Origin: Branchipolynoe longqiensis
Taxonomy: Eukaryota; Annelida; Polychaeta; Phyllodocida; Polynoidae
Assembly: GCA_030323885.1 (NCBI GenBank)
Contig: CM059190.1
Span: 103,643,856-103,707,855 of the forward strand
Direction of reading: 5' to 3'
Length of the DNA stretch: 64,000 nt
In this document: in pieces, positions 50,850-60,404 of the stretch
Layout: every line of letters begins with the position of its first letter
Numbering within the stretch: the stretch's first letter is position 1
Position numbers and translations under genes: made by a program
The notes under the pieces: model-generated
The model's database searches: none
What the model was told of the DNA's origin: nothing
Seen by the model: only the letters and a program-made list of their open reading frames with translations

Positions 50850-51115
50850 GGAAGTAGAAATCCCAGCCGAGTTAAACCAACGACTTACAAAATTGATACT
50901 TGTCGCTACCGAGCCTGGCGCTCGGTATTATTGAGAGAGAGCAAAGACTGGTTAGCTCAGTATCAGGATAATGTGACCGGGTGGGATATCAGGTCATGGT
51001 GCCAGTTGACATATCTCCCAGTGGGGCAGCACTATGAAGTCGTCATGAGTGAGCACTGTCACAAGTTGGTACCATTCCTGATATGACCATAGATGTTGGT
51101 AGTGGTAAAACACAA
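50850..51115 (+). mobile_element. Core-SINE (T1), head damaged
   Basis: GTCGGAAGTAGAAATCCCAG, core TTGATACTTGTCGCTACCGA and T1 to GACCATAGATGTTGGTAGTG, GTAAAACACAAACAAACGC. Its A-rich end runs straight into the CCA array, a common start point for microsatellites. Confidence 0.8.
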
Positions 51116-52076
51116 ACAAACGCATTCACAACAAACCACAACCACTTCCTCCAACACCACCACCACCCCAAACACCACAACCACCTCCACCAACCACACC
51201 ACCCCCACCTACACCACCACCACCACCACCACCCCAACACTACCACCACCTCCACCACCACCACCACAACCACCACCATCTCCACCCCCCACCACCACCA
51301 CCACCACCACCACCTCCAACACCACCACCACCACAACCACCACCATCTCCACACCCCCCCCTCCACCACCACCACCACCTCCACCCCACTCCACCCCCCC
51401 CCCCAACACTACCACCACCTCCATCACAACCACCACCACAACCACCACCATCTCCACAACCCCCCCTCCACCACCACCTCCACCCCACTCCACCACCACC
51501 CACCACCCCCAACACTACCACCACCTCCACCACAACCACCACCACAACCACCACCATCTCCACAACCCCCCCTCCACCGCCCCCCCCCACCTCCACCGCA
51601 CTCCACCACCACCACCCCCAACACTACCACCACCTCCAACACAACCACCACCACAACCACCACCATCTCCACCCCCCCCTCCACCCCCCCTCCACCCCCC
51701 CCACACACTACCACCACCTCCATCACAACCACCACAACCACCACCATCTCCACAACTCCCCCTCCACCACCACCCACCTCCACCCCACTCCACCACCACC
51801 ACCACCACCACCACAACCCCCCCTCCAGCACCAGCTCCACCACCAGCACCACCGCCAGCACCACCACAACCACCACCACCTCCACCCCACCCCCCTCCAA
51901 CACCACCACAGCGACCATCACCACCCCCATCACCACCCCCACCTCCACCACCCCCACCACTCCAACTACATCAATCACCACCACCACAACGACGACGACG
52001 ACCACCTCCACCTCCATCACCTCCACCTTCACTACCACCACCACCTCCACTACCACCACCTCCCCCCACCACCTAG
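51116..52076. repeat. CCA trinucleotide array, about 960 bp
   Basis: CACCACCACCACCACC with ACTACCACC, CTCCACCAC and CCCCCC variants. A roughly 110-bp higher unit (CACAACCACCACCATCTCCA, CAACCCCCCCTCCACC, CACTACCACCACCTCC) recurs at 51270-51760. Frames of 327 and 382 codons (T/H or P/S) and the minus-strand V/G/W frames follow from the triplet. No secretion signal or other gene mark. Confidence 0.95.
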
Positions 52077-52682
52077 TTCTAGTTGTGCACCCTACACGCA
52101 CACAAAGCGCCGTCTACCCGCAGCACCCCGCCCTCCCCCCCATATCCCCCCCCCCCCCCGAATCCCCCCCCCCCCCCCGAGTACCCCCCCCCCCCCCGAG
52201 TTCCCCCCACATCAAAGAGGCAAAAATGTAAACAGGCGCCTTGCGGCCTGCCCGGCTCTAACCAGCGCCACTGCCCGACAAGACACGACGATCGGACAAG
52301 ACGGTCGGACAAGATTGTCGGCGCCCAAGACAAGACGGTCGACCAAGACGTTCGGACACGATGGTCGGCCACAAGACAAGACGGTCAGCTGACAAGAAAA
52401 GACAGTCACCCCACACCTCCACACCCACCCACGACATACTCATCATCACCTCATCCCACCCCACCTCATCTCACCCCATACCGCCCTACCTCACCCCATC
52501 CATCCCTTAGACACGCATCCCAGCACTCCCACAAACGCACCCCACCCACCCTCCACACACACACAACCCAACCCCACTCCCTTCACACACACACACACGC
52601 ACTCACACCATCCCCACCCGCTTCCAACCCAAACCCTCCAAACCCATGCCACCCCCACCTACACACCCTACACACCTACACC

Positions 52683-52723
<41 letters not shown>

Positions 52724-52740
52724 GTGGGCCCTTCCAGTCC
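52077..52740. repeat. C-rich composite: poly-C, GACAAGACGGTCG repeat, CA repeat
   Basis: Poly-C blocks at 52146-52206 alternate with GAGTACC/GAATCC. An 11-14 bp repeat around ACAAGACGGTCGGACAAGA spans 52260-52402. CCCCA/CTCA words follow and a CA run lies at 52684-52722. No gene; the frame 52083-52787 crosses all of them. Confidence 0.8.
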
Positions 52741-52894
52741 GCCGCGCAGTGACCTTGTTACGACCTTGGTCAAGGTCACGCGGCTGACCTTGCCCGATGA
52801 GGCGTGACATTGACCTGCTCTTGAGGACGGCTGTGGTCAGTGAGGCGTGACTGGTAGGGGACGCGGAGCTTCCAGGGGCCGGGAAATCACAGGT

Positions 52895-53110
52895 AGGGGG
52901 CCGGGTAGGGGTTGGGGTGGGGTTGGGGTGGGGCTGGTGTGGGGGCGGGTGGGAGTGGGGGTGAGGTGGGGGTTAGAGTGGGAGGGGGTGGAGGGAGAAC
53001 TGAATGAGTGGAAATAATGTGACGGTGTGTGTTGAAGTAAGTCATGTGTGTGAGGGCTGGGGGTGGGGGTGGGGGTGGGGGTGAGGTGGGGGTGGGGGTG
53101 GGGGCACTGG
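52895..53110. repeat. GGGGTG-rich tract
   Basis: GGGGTTGGGGTGGGGTTGGG and GGGTGGGGGTGGGGGTGAGG words, with many possible quadruplexes. The short DNA before it (52741-52894) is unassigned. Confidence 0.85.
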
Positions 53111-53480
53111 TAGCGGTGGACAAAGAGTGTCGAACATGTACAGATACAGTCCCCACCAAACAGAAAACCAAGACGAGTCCGATAATCGGCAACAGCTTTA
53201 CAAAAGGAACCTGATCTTTGTGAGATGAAATGTGGAAGACTATACTATATTAACTAAAAGTTTAAGAAATTGTGCACACATTCTAATTTCTAACAAATTG
53301 CTATGACCAGAACATATAACCCCGTACGACGGGGTAAGGAGAACGAGTTGTTCTGAAGAATCAAAAGACCTACCAGAAATAGTTGAAAAAATCATAATAT
53401 TAAAAGGTTTATGTGGACCCGCCCTTACTAATAAGAATGTGCCATGATAAATTCACGAAAATATATATTACATTCTTTAT
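53111..53480. other. Unassigned stretch
   Basis: No repeat or gene recognised. Confidence 0.5.
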
Positions 53481-54275
53481 GCTCTCATATTACACTTACT
53501 ACTATCTCATATTACATTTATTATTACTATCTTATAATATATTTATGATTATATTTACAATCTATGTATCTCATATTGTATTATTGCTATCTCATATACA
53601 GTAATTGGAATCTCATATTTCATGTATTACTATATCATATGTCAAGTGTTACTATCTCATATTACAAGTATTACTATCTCATATTACATGCATTAGTATC
53701 GCATATTACATGTTTTATTATCTCAAAGTACAGTCACACAATCTCATCATATTATCACTATCTCATATTACACATATTACTATGTCATATTACATGTATT
53801 ACTATCTCATATTACATTCATTACTATCTTATTACATTATCACTATCTCATATTACACATATTACTATGTCATATTACCTGTATTACTATCTCATATTAC
53901 ATTCATTACTATCTTATTACATTATCACTACCTCATATTACACATATTACTATGTCATATTACATGTATTACTATCTCATGTTACATTCATTACTATCTT
54001 GTTACATTATCACTATCTCATATTACACATATTACTATGTCATATTACATGTATTACTATCTCATATTACATTCATTACTATCTTATTACATTATCACTA
54101 TCTCATATTACACGTATTACTATGTCATTTTACATGTAATACCGTGTCATATTACATGTATTACTATCTCATATGTCATGTGTTACTATCTCATATTACA
54201 TGTATTACTATCTCATATTACATTCATTACTATCTTATTACATTGTCACTATCTCATATTACATATATAACTATT
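53481..54275 (+). repeat. TCATATTAC-based repeat with an 85-bp higher unit
   Basis: Basic word TATTACTATCTCATATTACA (about 21-22 bp). From 53760 to 54245 an 85-bp unit (TCATATTACATTCATTACTA, TCTTATTACATTATCACTAT, CTCATATTACACATATTACT, ATGTCATATTACATGTATTA, CTATC) recurs about five times; ATTACATTCA starts at 53811 and 53896. Long Y/S/I frames are artefacts. Confidence 0.92.
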
Positions 54276-54289
54276 ACTACATCGTGTTG

Positions 54290-55100
54290 TGAGTGGTGAG
54301 GGTGGGTGTTTCAGTGAGGGGGGGGGGGTTAAAGGGTACATTGTATTGGGTTGGTGTGACGGTGAATGAGGGTTGGCGTGTGTGACTGAGGTGAGTACAA
54401 TGGGGGGGGGCTGCATTGGGTGAGTGTGGTGGGGGGGGGGGGGAGACATTCAGCACAGAGATGGGAAAAGATGTGTGGGGGTGTCAGAGGCGGTAGGGGT
54501 GTCGGGGAGCTAGAGACAGAGGTGCGGTTGAGGTTGGGGTTAGGGTTGTGGTTGGGTTTGGTTGGGTTTGGGTTTGGGTTTGGGTTTGGGTTTGGGTTTG
54601 GTTGGGGTTGCGTTGGGTTGGGGTTTGGGTTTGGGTTTGGCGGTGGGGTTGGATTGGGATTGGGTTGGGGTTGGGTTGGAGGTAGGTTTGGGTTTGGGTT
54701 TGGGTTTGGTTGGGGTTGGGTTAGGGGAAGAGTTGTTGGGGTTGGGGTTGGGGTTGAGTTAGGGGCGGAGTTGGGGTTGGGGTTGGGTTAGGGGTAGAAT
54801 TGGGGTTGGGGTTGGGCTAGGGGAGAAGTTGGGGTTTGGGTTGGGTATGGGGTGGAGTTAGAGTTGGGGTTGGGCTAGGGGTGGAATTGGAGTTGGGGTT
54901 GGGGTTGGGGTTGGGGTCGAGGTTTAGGTTGCGTTTGGGACTGGGTTAGGGGTGGCATTGGGGTTGAGGTAGGGGTCGGGGTGGAAGTGAGGCACTAAGC
55001 AGAACATGGGAGAAGACATGTTGGGTTGTGCTGGGAGTGGGGTGGGAGGTGGGGGTTGCAGCGGGGTGGATGTAGGGGTGGGGTGGATGTGTGGGTGGGA
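54290..55100. repeat. G-rich array with GGGTTTG and GGGGTT words
   Basis: 54310-54445 has G runs. 54535-54720 is mainly GGTTTG hexamers. 54720-55100 is GGGGTTG with a longer unit GGGTTAGGGGTAGAATTGGG (about 30 bp). These resemble telomere-like G-rich hexamers but not TTAGGG. The frames that read G/L are artefacts. Confidence 0.85.
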
Positions 55101-55199
55101 GGGGAGCCAGTAAACAGAAATGAACATGAGGCTGACTCCTGCTGTTTGTGACCGATAAGAGATTCGCACCGAGAGAAGATATGGAATGAACCAAATTAA

Positions 55200-55495
55200 G
55201 CAGAGGGAGGTGCGTGTGTGAGTGTGTCTAAGTGTGTGTGGGTGTGTGAGTGTATGTGAGTGAGTATGTGTGTGTGAGTGTGTGAGTGTGTGTTTGTGTG
55301 TGAGTGTGTATGAGTGAGTGTGTGTGAGTGTGTGTGAGTGTGTGTGTGTGAGTGTGAACGTGTGTGTGTGAGTGTGTGTATGTGTGTGCATGTGTGAGTG
55401 TGTGTGTGTGAGTGAGTGTGAGTGTGTGTGAGTGTGTGGATGTGGGTGTGTGAGTATGTGTGAGTGTGTGAATGTGTATGTGAGCGTGTGTGTGG
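55200..55495. repeat. TG/GTGTGAG microsatellite
   Basis: GTGTGTGAGTGTGTGTGAGT and variants, about 295 bp, with slow drift along its length. Confidence 0.95.
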
Positions 55496-56038
55496 AGGGA
55501 TTGTTGTTCTGGGTACTTTCTTCATCCAACTCTTGAAAGTTCATATCACTCTCACAGTGTTGTCAACCTGGAGGTACTGAGAAACCTTGAGGTTTTACGT
55601 GGCGGGCATGGAATCTGAGTCAGTGAGTGGCGGCACCCACAAGCTTGCTAGGGGAGTCAAGAGGCGTCCCCCCCACACCCCAATCGTTTTTAAATGGCTT
55701 TAAAATTGGCTATTTGAGGGTATTTCCAAGGGATTCTAGGCTAATATCTTAGCATGTGTATAAATGGTATTTATTTGTATTTAATCAAAAGTACAACAAT
55801 TCGTACAAAATTACAGAATTTCATAGGATTTTGTACAAAAGTACAGAAATGTGTAAGATTTTGGGGTCGATCCATGATTCGTGAGGCGACTGATCAGAAC
55901 CTTCAATTTCCGTGACTCTCACGGGAATTTCATGAGAGTTGGCAACATTGCTCTCGCAGCCGGTCAGAGCAGTCGAGAAGATCAGCAGAATGCTGAAGCA
56001 ATCAAACTGTACTGCCATCTATCTAACAGAGCAGTAAT
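55496..56038. other. Unassigned stretch, 540 bp
   Basis: ACGGGAATTTCATGAGAGTT, GGCAACATTGCTCTCGCAGC and TCACTCTCACAGTGTTGTCA, ACCTGGAGGTACTGAGAAAC may be a MITE pair in opposite orientation (55548-55600, 55905-55960), but the match is weak. No gene. Confidence 0.45.
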
Positions 56039-56040
56039 TA

Positions 56041-56230
56041 CAGTGAACCCCCGTTATAACTCGCCCCAATTTAACGCGAAATCAGATATAACACGATGAT
56101 TCATTGGACCTGGAATTCTTAAATTATAAAATAATTCAATCAACTGAACCCCGATTTAGCGTGACTCCGCTTTTATTTCGCGATGACTTTTTATGGACTT
56201 CAACGATCGCGTTATAACGGGGTTTAACTG
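56041..56230. mobile_element. pogo/Tc1-like MITE (190 bp)
   Basis: CAGTGAACCCCCGTTATAAC and GCGTTATAACGGGGTTTAAC, then TG are inverted, with TA at 56039-56040 and 56231-56232. Subterminal AATTTAACGCGAAATC/ATTTCGCGATGAC also pair loosely. Same end class as 36659-36796. Non-coding. Confidence 0.85.
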
Positions 56231-56282
56231 TAGTTTTACGGTTCACATTAATCAGCAATGTTTTTGTCTTTGTTTCTTTGGT

Positions 56283-56513
56283 TTGATTAATTGATTAAGC
56301 AGGGGAAATGTCAATCATGGACGACTGGTCTTCTTCATTCCACTGCTCCTTGCCCTATCCTAATATTTGCCGAGCGCCTGGCTAGGAAGCGACAAGTATC
56401 AATTTTTAAGTCATTGGTTTGACTCGACCACGGTTCGAACACATGAGCTCAAATCCCACAATGTACCAAAACGGGAGATGGACGCTCAACTCATTCGGCC
56501 ATCCCGCCTGTTT
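56283..56513 (-). mobile_element. Core-SINE (H2, T2), complete
   Basis: T2 (GATTAAGCAGGGGAAATGTC, GACTGGTCTTCTTCATTCCA), core (TAATATTTGCCGAGCGCCTG) and H2 head (ACCACGGTTCGAACACATGA, CAACTCATTCGGCCATCCCG). Confidence 0.85.
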
Positions 56514-56562
56514 TATGTGTAGTAAGGTGCCAAATGCAACATGCACAGGTATGTATGCGTAG

Positions 56563-57090
56563 GGTGATTGCATCAGGGAGCCTAGGTTGTCTAATGGTTA
56601 GGATGTGAGTCTCGGAATGGTGTTTTCTGTGGCAGAGTGGTTAGAGTGTCTGACTTTTTTCTAGGTCAGACTCCTAATCTGAAGGTTGGTGGTTCGATTC
56701 CCTGTGCCCCCACCTCTGCAAATTTGGATTTCCACCGCTGTGTATAACTTACATTGTCATCAAAGGCGTGTTGCTCTCATACCATGTCTATGTGGTGTGG
56801 GAGGTTAAAAATCCCTTGGGTGGGTAAAAGTGTAGACTCGGGCTTTCTATTGATAAACTGTCTAATGGTGAAAACAAGTCTATTCAGAGTGTATCCATAA
56901 CAGGCAGTATAAATCTTCAAGAAAAAATAAAAAAATAAAAAAATAAAAATGGTAGAAGATTGGCTTTGAATCCTGCTTTAGGTGCAATATTTCTTTCGCT
57001 TCACTTACAAAGACGTCCGCATGACATGGGTGCCCTGACCAGGATACTGTAAAGCTATGTGCTGCATAGTGTTGAACCACCACTGTGTAT
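56563..57090 (+). mobile_element. SINE-B split by another SINE
   Basis: GGTGATTGCATCAGGGAGCC, TAGGTTGTCTAATGGTTAGG and ATGTGAGTCTCGGAATGGT come first. After the insert, AATGGTAGAAGATTGGCTTT, GAATCCTGCTTTAGGTGCAA continues the B box and T arm. AATGGT is duplicated (56616-56621, 56948-56953). Confidence 0.8.
56622..56947 (+). mobile_element. SINE-E with tRNA-Arg-like head, inside SINE-B
   Basis: The head has D-arm TGGCAGAGTGGTTAGAGTG and an anticodon arm TCAGA-CTCCTAA-TCTGA (a 7-nt loop whose anticodon would be CCT, arginine). The T arm is TGGTGGTTCGATTCCCTG. Seven to fourteen extra bases (ACTTTTTTCTAGG) separate the D arm and anticodon arm, and no 5' acceptor strand pairs with GTGCCCCCACC, so it is not a functional tRNA. 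The body (GTGTGGGAGGTTAAAAATCC) and AAATA tail complete a 326-bp element with a 6-bp target duplication. Confidence 0.75.
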
Positions 57091-57104
57091 GTAGTGTAAA
57101 TGCT

Positions 57105-57440
57105 CGGACCGGAACGTAGCTCAGGCGGTAGAGTGTCCCCCTGTGAAGGTGTGAGTCATCCGATCGATCCTGCTCAGTGGACACATTTGCAGTTTGGGCT
57201 ATTTTCCGTTCCAACCAGTGATCCACAACTGGTTCATCAAAGGCTGTGATATGTGCTGTCCTGTCTGTGGGAAAGTGCACATACAAACCCATCACTGCAT
57301 ATCGGAAAGCATAGCCTATGTGGCGGCAACGGATTTCCTCCAAAGAAATATGTCAGAATGACCATATATTTGACGTCCAATAGCCGATGATAAAAATCAA
57401 TGTGCTCTAGAGGCGTCATTAAATAAAACCAATTTTGTGT
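57105..57440 (+). mobile_element. Molluscan-type SINE-F, complete
   Basis: Head CGTAGCTCAGGCGGTAGAGT (A box) with a degraded B box CGATCGATCCTGC. The body carries GGTTCATCAAAGGC, CTGTCTGTGGGAAAGTGCAC, GGATTTCCTCCAAAGAAATA and GACGTCCAATAGCCGATGAT, and the end is TTAAATAAAACC. A 14-bp target duplication with one mismatch (GTAGTGTAAATGCT 57091-57104, GTAGTTTAAATGCT 57441-57454) frames it exactly. From memory this body is common in gastropod and bivalve sequences, which is my main reason for calling the organism a mollusc. Confidence 0.85.
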
Positions 57441-57454
57441 GTAGTTTAAATGCT

Positions 57455-57687
57455 AGTGATGTGGTGATGGTACTGGAGGGGTGGGAGGCGCGGGGCATTG
57501 TGGGTAGTAACTGATGCACAGTGCAGCACTGTTGATATTTTCATTCCATCTCGATAATATTTGTGGAAGCGACGAGGCAACCCCACCCACGCACACCTCC
57601 ACACCCCTCCCCCTCCCCCACCCAACCCCCTCCCCCACACACCCCATATCTGCGGGTTCATCCAGTGTGGAGTGTCCATGGTCTCCC
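57455..57687. other. Unassigned, with C-rich patch
   Basis: CCCCTCCCCCTCCCCCACCC at about 57604-57625. No gene. Confidence 0.5.
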
Positions 57688-58036
57688 TAAAGGTGCATTG
57701 TCCGTCCTGATATGCCCCTAGATGTTGCTAGGACGTAAGACCCCAACAAACAAACAAACAAGCACAGTCCGATGGTTTTGAGTTTCTATCATTTTCTAAG
57801 ATAAATATATTAGGTTGATCATTATAATCTTACCTTACTTTAGTGTGAGGTAAATTTGATTTTAAATCGCTAACTTAGAAGATACTTGAAGTGTAAACAT
57901 GACAGATTTATTTTTGCGTGCTTGTCAAAACTCTCACACCATAGGCTTCACCAATAACAGGTTAAGTTAAATTGACGTGGTATTCCCATTTATGTCGCAA
58001 GAAACGCGTTAATAAGTCCACCAGTATCGAAGTCAA

Positions 58037-58110
58037 ACATATGTATCCGTGATGCTAGCGGGGGAGGGGGAGGGGTGTGGAGGTGTGCTAGCGGCTAGCA
58101 TCACGGATGC
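58037..58110. repeat. 22-bp hairpin at the LINE-C 5' junction
   Basis: CATATGTATCCGTGATGCTA plus GC (58037) and its near-perfect complement GCTAGCATCACGGATGCATA plus TG (58090) face each other across a G-rich loop (GGGGGAGGGGGAGGGGTGTG). The word TAGCATCACGGATGCA also occurs at 60023. Confidence 0.8.
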
Positions 58111-59049
58111 ATATGTAATCTACATGGGTGCTAAAAAAGAGATACTTAAAAAATTGCAGATACTACAAAATAGGGCCCTGAAAATCTGCCTGAAAGTAGA
58201 CAAACTACACCCCACTTATGACCTACACAAAAGAACTAAAGTAAAGCTTCTAGAAAACAGAAGGATAATCCACCTAAAAACATCAGCATATGGATATAGC
58301 CAAGACATTAAGCGTCTATCCCAACCACTAAGGGACACCAGAGCAAGCAAGGCACCACTACTAAGGCAGACCAGAAATGAGATCAAAGCCCATGAAAGGA
58401 GCACACTGGAAATGGCCGCCAAGGCATGGAATGCGCAAACGGTGAAAGAAAGACAAATCCCTGACCTAAAAACGTACAAAAAATATCTGTGCAAAATAAA
58501 AACTGGGAACCCCAACTGAACTGCACCACAAGGGGGCAGGTGATATGTCACGGCCTCACCAACTGGACAGCCCAGGGCGGGATAACCGGAAATATAAAAG
58601 CCAGATAACATATCCAACAACAATATAAATCAAATCAAATTCAAACAAACATAACTCAACCACCTATTACGTACAGGCCTATGGACATGTAAATAAAATA
58701 GGCTAGTATAGAATTAAGTAGAAAAAACCGGAAAACTCTTCCCAAGAAAACCCCAAAACACTAACATAGAACCTTAAGAAAACAACTAACATAGTAATAA
58801 GAATAGAACAAAAATTCAATGCCAAGAGGGCCCCAAAAAAACTAACATAGGCTACTAAACGTACCAACAGATCTATCTGCTACTGAAATGCAGACAATCA
58901 AATAACTTATCAGCAGCTACTGCTTGGTAAGACAACACCAACACTACAGCTGGCCAGCATTGAAAACAAGCCTGGGTACCCAGGCTTACATGCTATGGAC
59001 AGTATAAATACAGCCTCAATAAAAATAAAAAAAAGATTTAAAAAAAAGT
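58090..59049 (+). mobile_element. LINE-C 3' fragment, copy 2 (longer)
   Basis: Contains the coding end (58091-58519), a 3' untranslated region of about 520 bp (ACTGCACCACAAGGGGGCAG, GTGATATGTCACGGCC, GGCCAGCATTGAAAACAAGC) and an AAATAA tail ending near 59045. Like copy 1, it lies inside MITE-A. Confidence 0.8.
58091..58519 (+). pseudogene. LINE-C reverse transcriptase C-terminal fragment
   Basis: Reads ASITDAYVIYMGAKKEILKK, LQILQNRALKICLKVDKLHP, TYDLHKRTKVKLLENRRIIH, then APLLRQTRNEIKAHERSTLE, MAAKAWNAQTVKERQIPDLK and TYKKYLCKIKTGNPN with a natural stop. KKLQxLQNRALxI...R...L...R followed by a short R/K-rich tail is the usual C-terminus of jockey/CR1-type reverse transcriptases. No catalytic motif remains. 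The first nine or so codons may come from the hairpin, not the element. Intact over 140 codons. Confidence 0.8.
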
Positions 59050-59117
59050 AGGTTCAGATCTAGGTCAGCATTTAGGTTTTGAAAATTTGATGTTTTCATC
59101 GGACTATGCAGCTTTAA

Positions 59118-59252
59118 TTCCGTGAACAACTGGAGAGAAGGTTGCATCAGCTGAGGCATGATTGACAGACTGAAACAGCGCGCATGCGCAAAGCAGCCTG
59201 GTTTTTAAGTTTCACACCGCCTCGTCTCCATTCCATCTAGGTCACTGATTGC
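59118..59252. other. Short unassigned spacer
   Basis: Non-repetitive, with a CGCGCATGCGCA word. No gene. Confidence 0.5.
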
Positions 59253-59615
59253 TTAAAGGTACATAATCCGATGATTTTGTATTTCTGGAATATCCTTGAG
59301 ATAAATATATGAAATTATTCCTTATGATCTACTTCACATTAATTTGAAGTAACTTTGATTGTAAATGGCTAAGTTTGCACATATTTGAAGTGAAAACATG
59401 CAAAAAATAATCTTAGTGTTTAATAAGTGTTGAATAAGTGCACCAATAACAAACTTAGATATCTCGAACCAAATCTAGACCAGTTTATACTTTCATTATA
59501 ATCTACCATTCCTTAGTTTAAAATAACTTTGATTGTAAATGGCTAAGTTTGCAGATATTTGAAGTGAAAACATGCCAATGTATTTTTGGCATGCATGCAA
59601 GTCAAAATGCTGTAT

Positions 59616-60238
59616 GTAAAGGCCAGGTCACATAGCCGTTAGTGGACGTAGTGATCCGTAGGATAGATTAACGTGGGTCAAATGTGGTGTAAGTATGTTA
59701 AACTACGTTAAGGTACGTCAGGTCTTGGTATTTTATGGTATGGATAAATATGTTACAGTACGGATGCCGGTACATTCACCTACATTCAACTACATTCAAC
59801 TACATTCAACTACATTCAACTATGATAGCGTCCACTACGTTCACCTACGTCCACTAATGGCTATGTGACCCGGGCTTGGTTCAAGTACGCTAGAGTATGG
59901 TAGAGCATGCTAGAGTATGCTAGAGTATGCTAGAGTACACTAGAGTATGCTAGAGTGTATGCTAGAGTATGCTAGAGTATGCTAGAGTATGCTAGAGTAT
60001 ACTAGAGTACTCTAGAGTACATTAGCATCACGGATGCAAATTCAGCCTCTAACGTACCGCTCTTTTGAACACGTCCAAAAATTAAATCGGAGATCACAGC
60101 TCACCCACATTATTACCAACTTAACATCATGGACAAGTACGGATGCTGGTACGTTCAACTACATTCAACTACTTTCAACTATGTTAGCCTCCACTACATT
60201 CACCTACGTCCACTAACGGCTATGTGACCGGGGTGTTA
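59616..60238. mobile_element. Foldback FB-4, with two right ends
   Basis: Left end AGGCCAGGTCACATAGCCGT, then TAGTGGACGTAGTG. Matching right ends occur twice: ACGTCCACTAATGGCTATGT, GACCCGGGC (59848-59876) and ACGTCCACTAACGGCTATGT, GACCGGGG (60206-60233). Both right ends are preceded by TACATTCAACTACATTCAAC words. Between them lie a 10-bp array (TATGCTAGAG) and a non-FB piece with TAGCATCACGGATGCA. A duplicated or nested FB is likely. Confidence 0.7.
59885..60018. repeat. 10-bp array (GCTAGAGTAT)
   Basis: About 13 copies of TATGCTAGAG with CTAGAGTAC variants, lying between the two right ends of FB-4. Confidence 0.92.
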
Positions 60239-60404
60239 TAGGCTTCAGCAGTGATAGCTAAATCCCTGTAATATTCCCTTTAATGCAATAATAAGTGTTT
60301 AACAAGTGTACAAATATCTAACTTAGATATTTACAATCAAATCTATGTGAGTGTTTTTTTGATTTATACAAAATATGCTTTCCTGGGATCATGTAAATTT
60401 GACC

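Larger units (their letters stand above)
57688..59117 (+). mobile_element. MITE-A copy split by a SINE end and by LINE-C
   Basis: TAAAGGTGCATTGTCCG (57688) is followed by a short T1 end (TCCTGATATGCCCCTAGATG to CAAACAAACAAACAA, 57705-57764). The MITE start then repeats as GCACAGTCCGATGGTTTTGA, indicating a target duplication of about 10 bp. The MITE runs to ACCAGTATCGAAGTCAAACA (58036), where LINE-C begins. It resumes at about 59050 with GGTTCAGATCTAGGTCAG and ends CATCGGACTATGCAGCTTTA, A. Confidence 0.75.
59253..60375 (+). mobile_element. Two joined MITE-A pieces, the second split by FB-4
   Basis: TTAAAGGTACATAATCCGAT to ACCAAATCTAGACCAG (59474) is one copy with an internal deletion. From TTTCATTATAATCTACCATT (59490) a second begins mid-element and runs to CAAAATGCTGTATG (59615). 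It resumes after FB-4 with TTATAGGCTTCAGCAGTGAT to CAATCAAATCTATGTGAG (60348). Confidence 0.7.

Noticed and set aside
51083..52231. Threonine/histidine- and proline-rich proteins in the CCA array
   Set aside because: A triplet microsatellite opens several frames at once, including long minus-strand V/G/W frames. Nothing supports translation.
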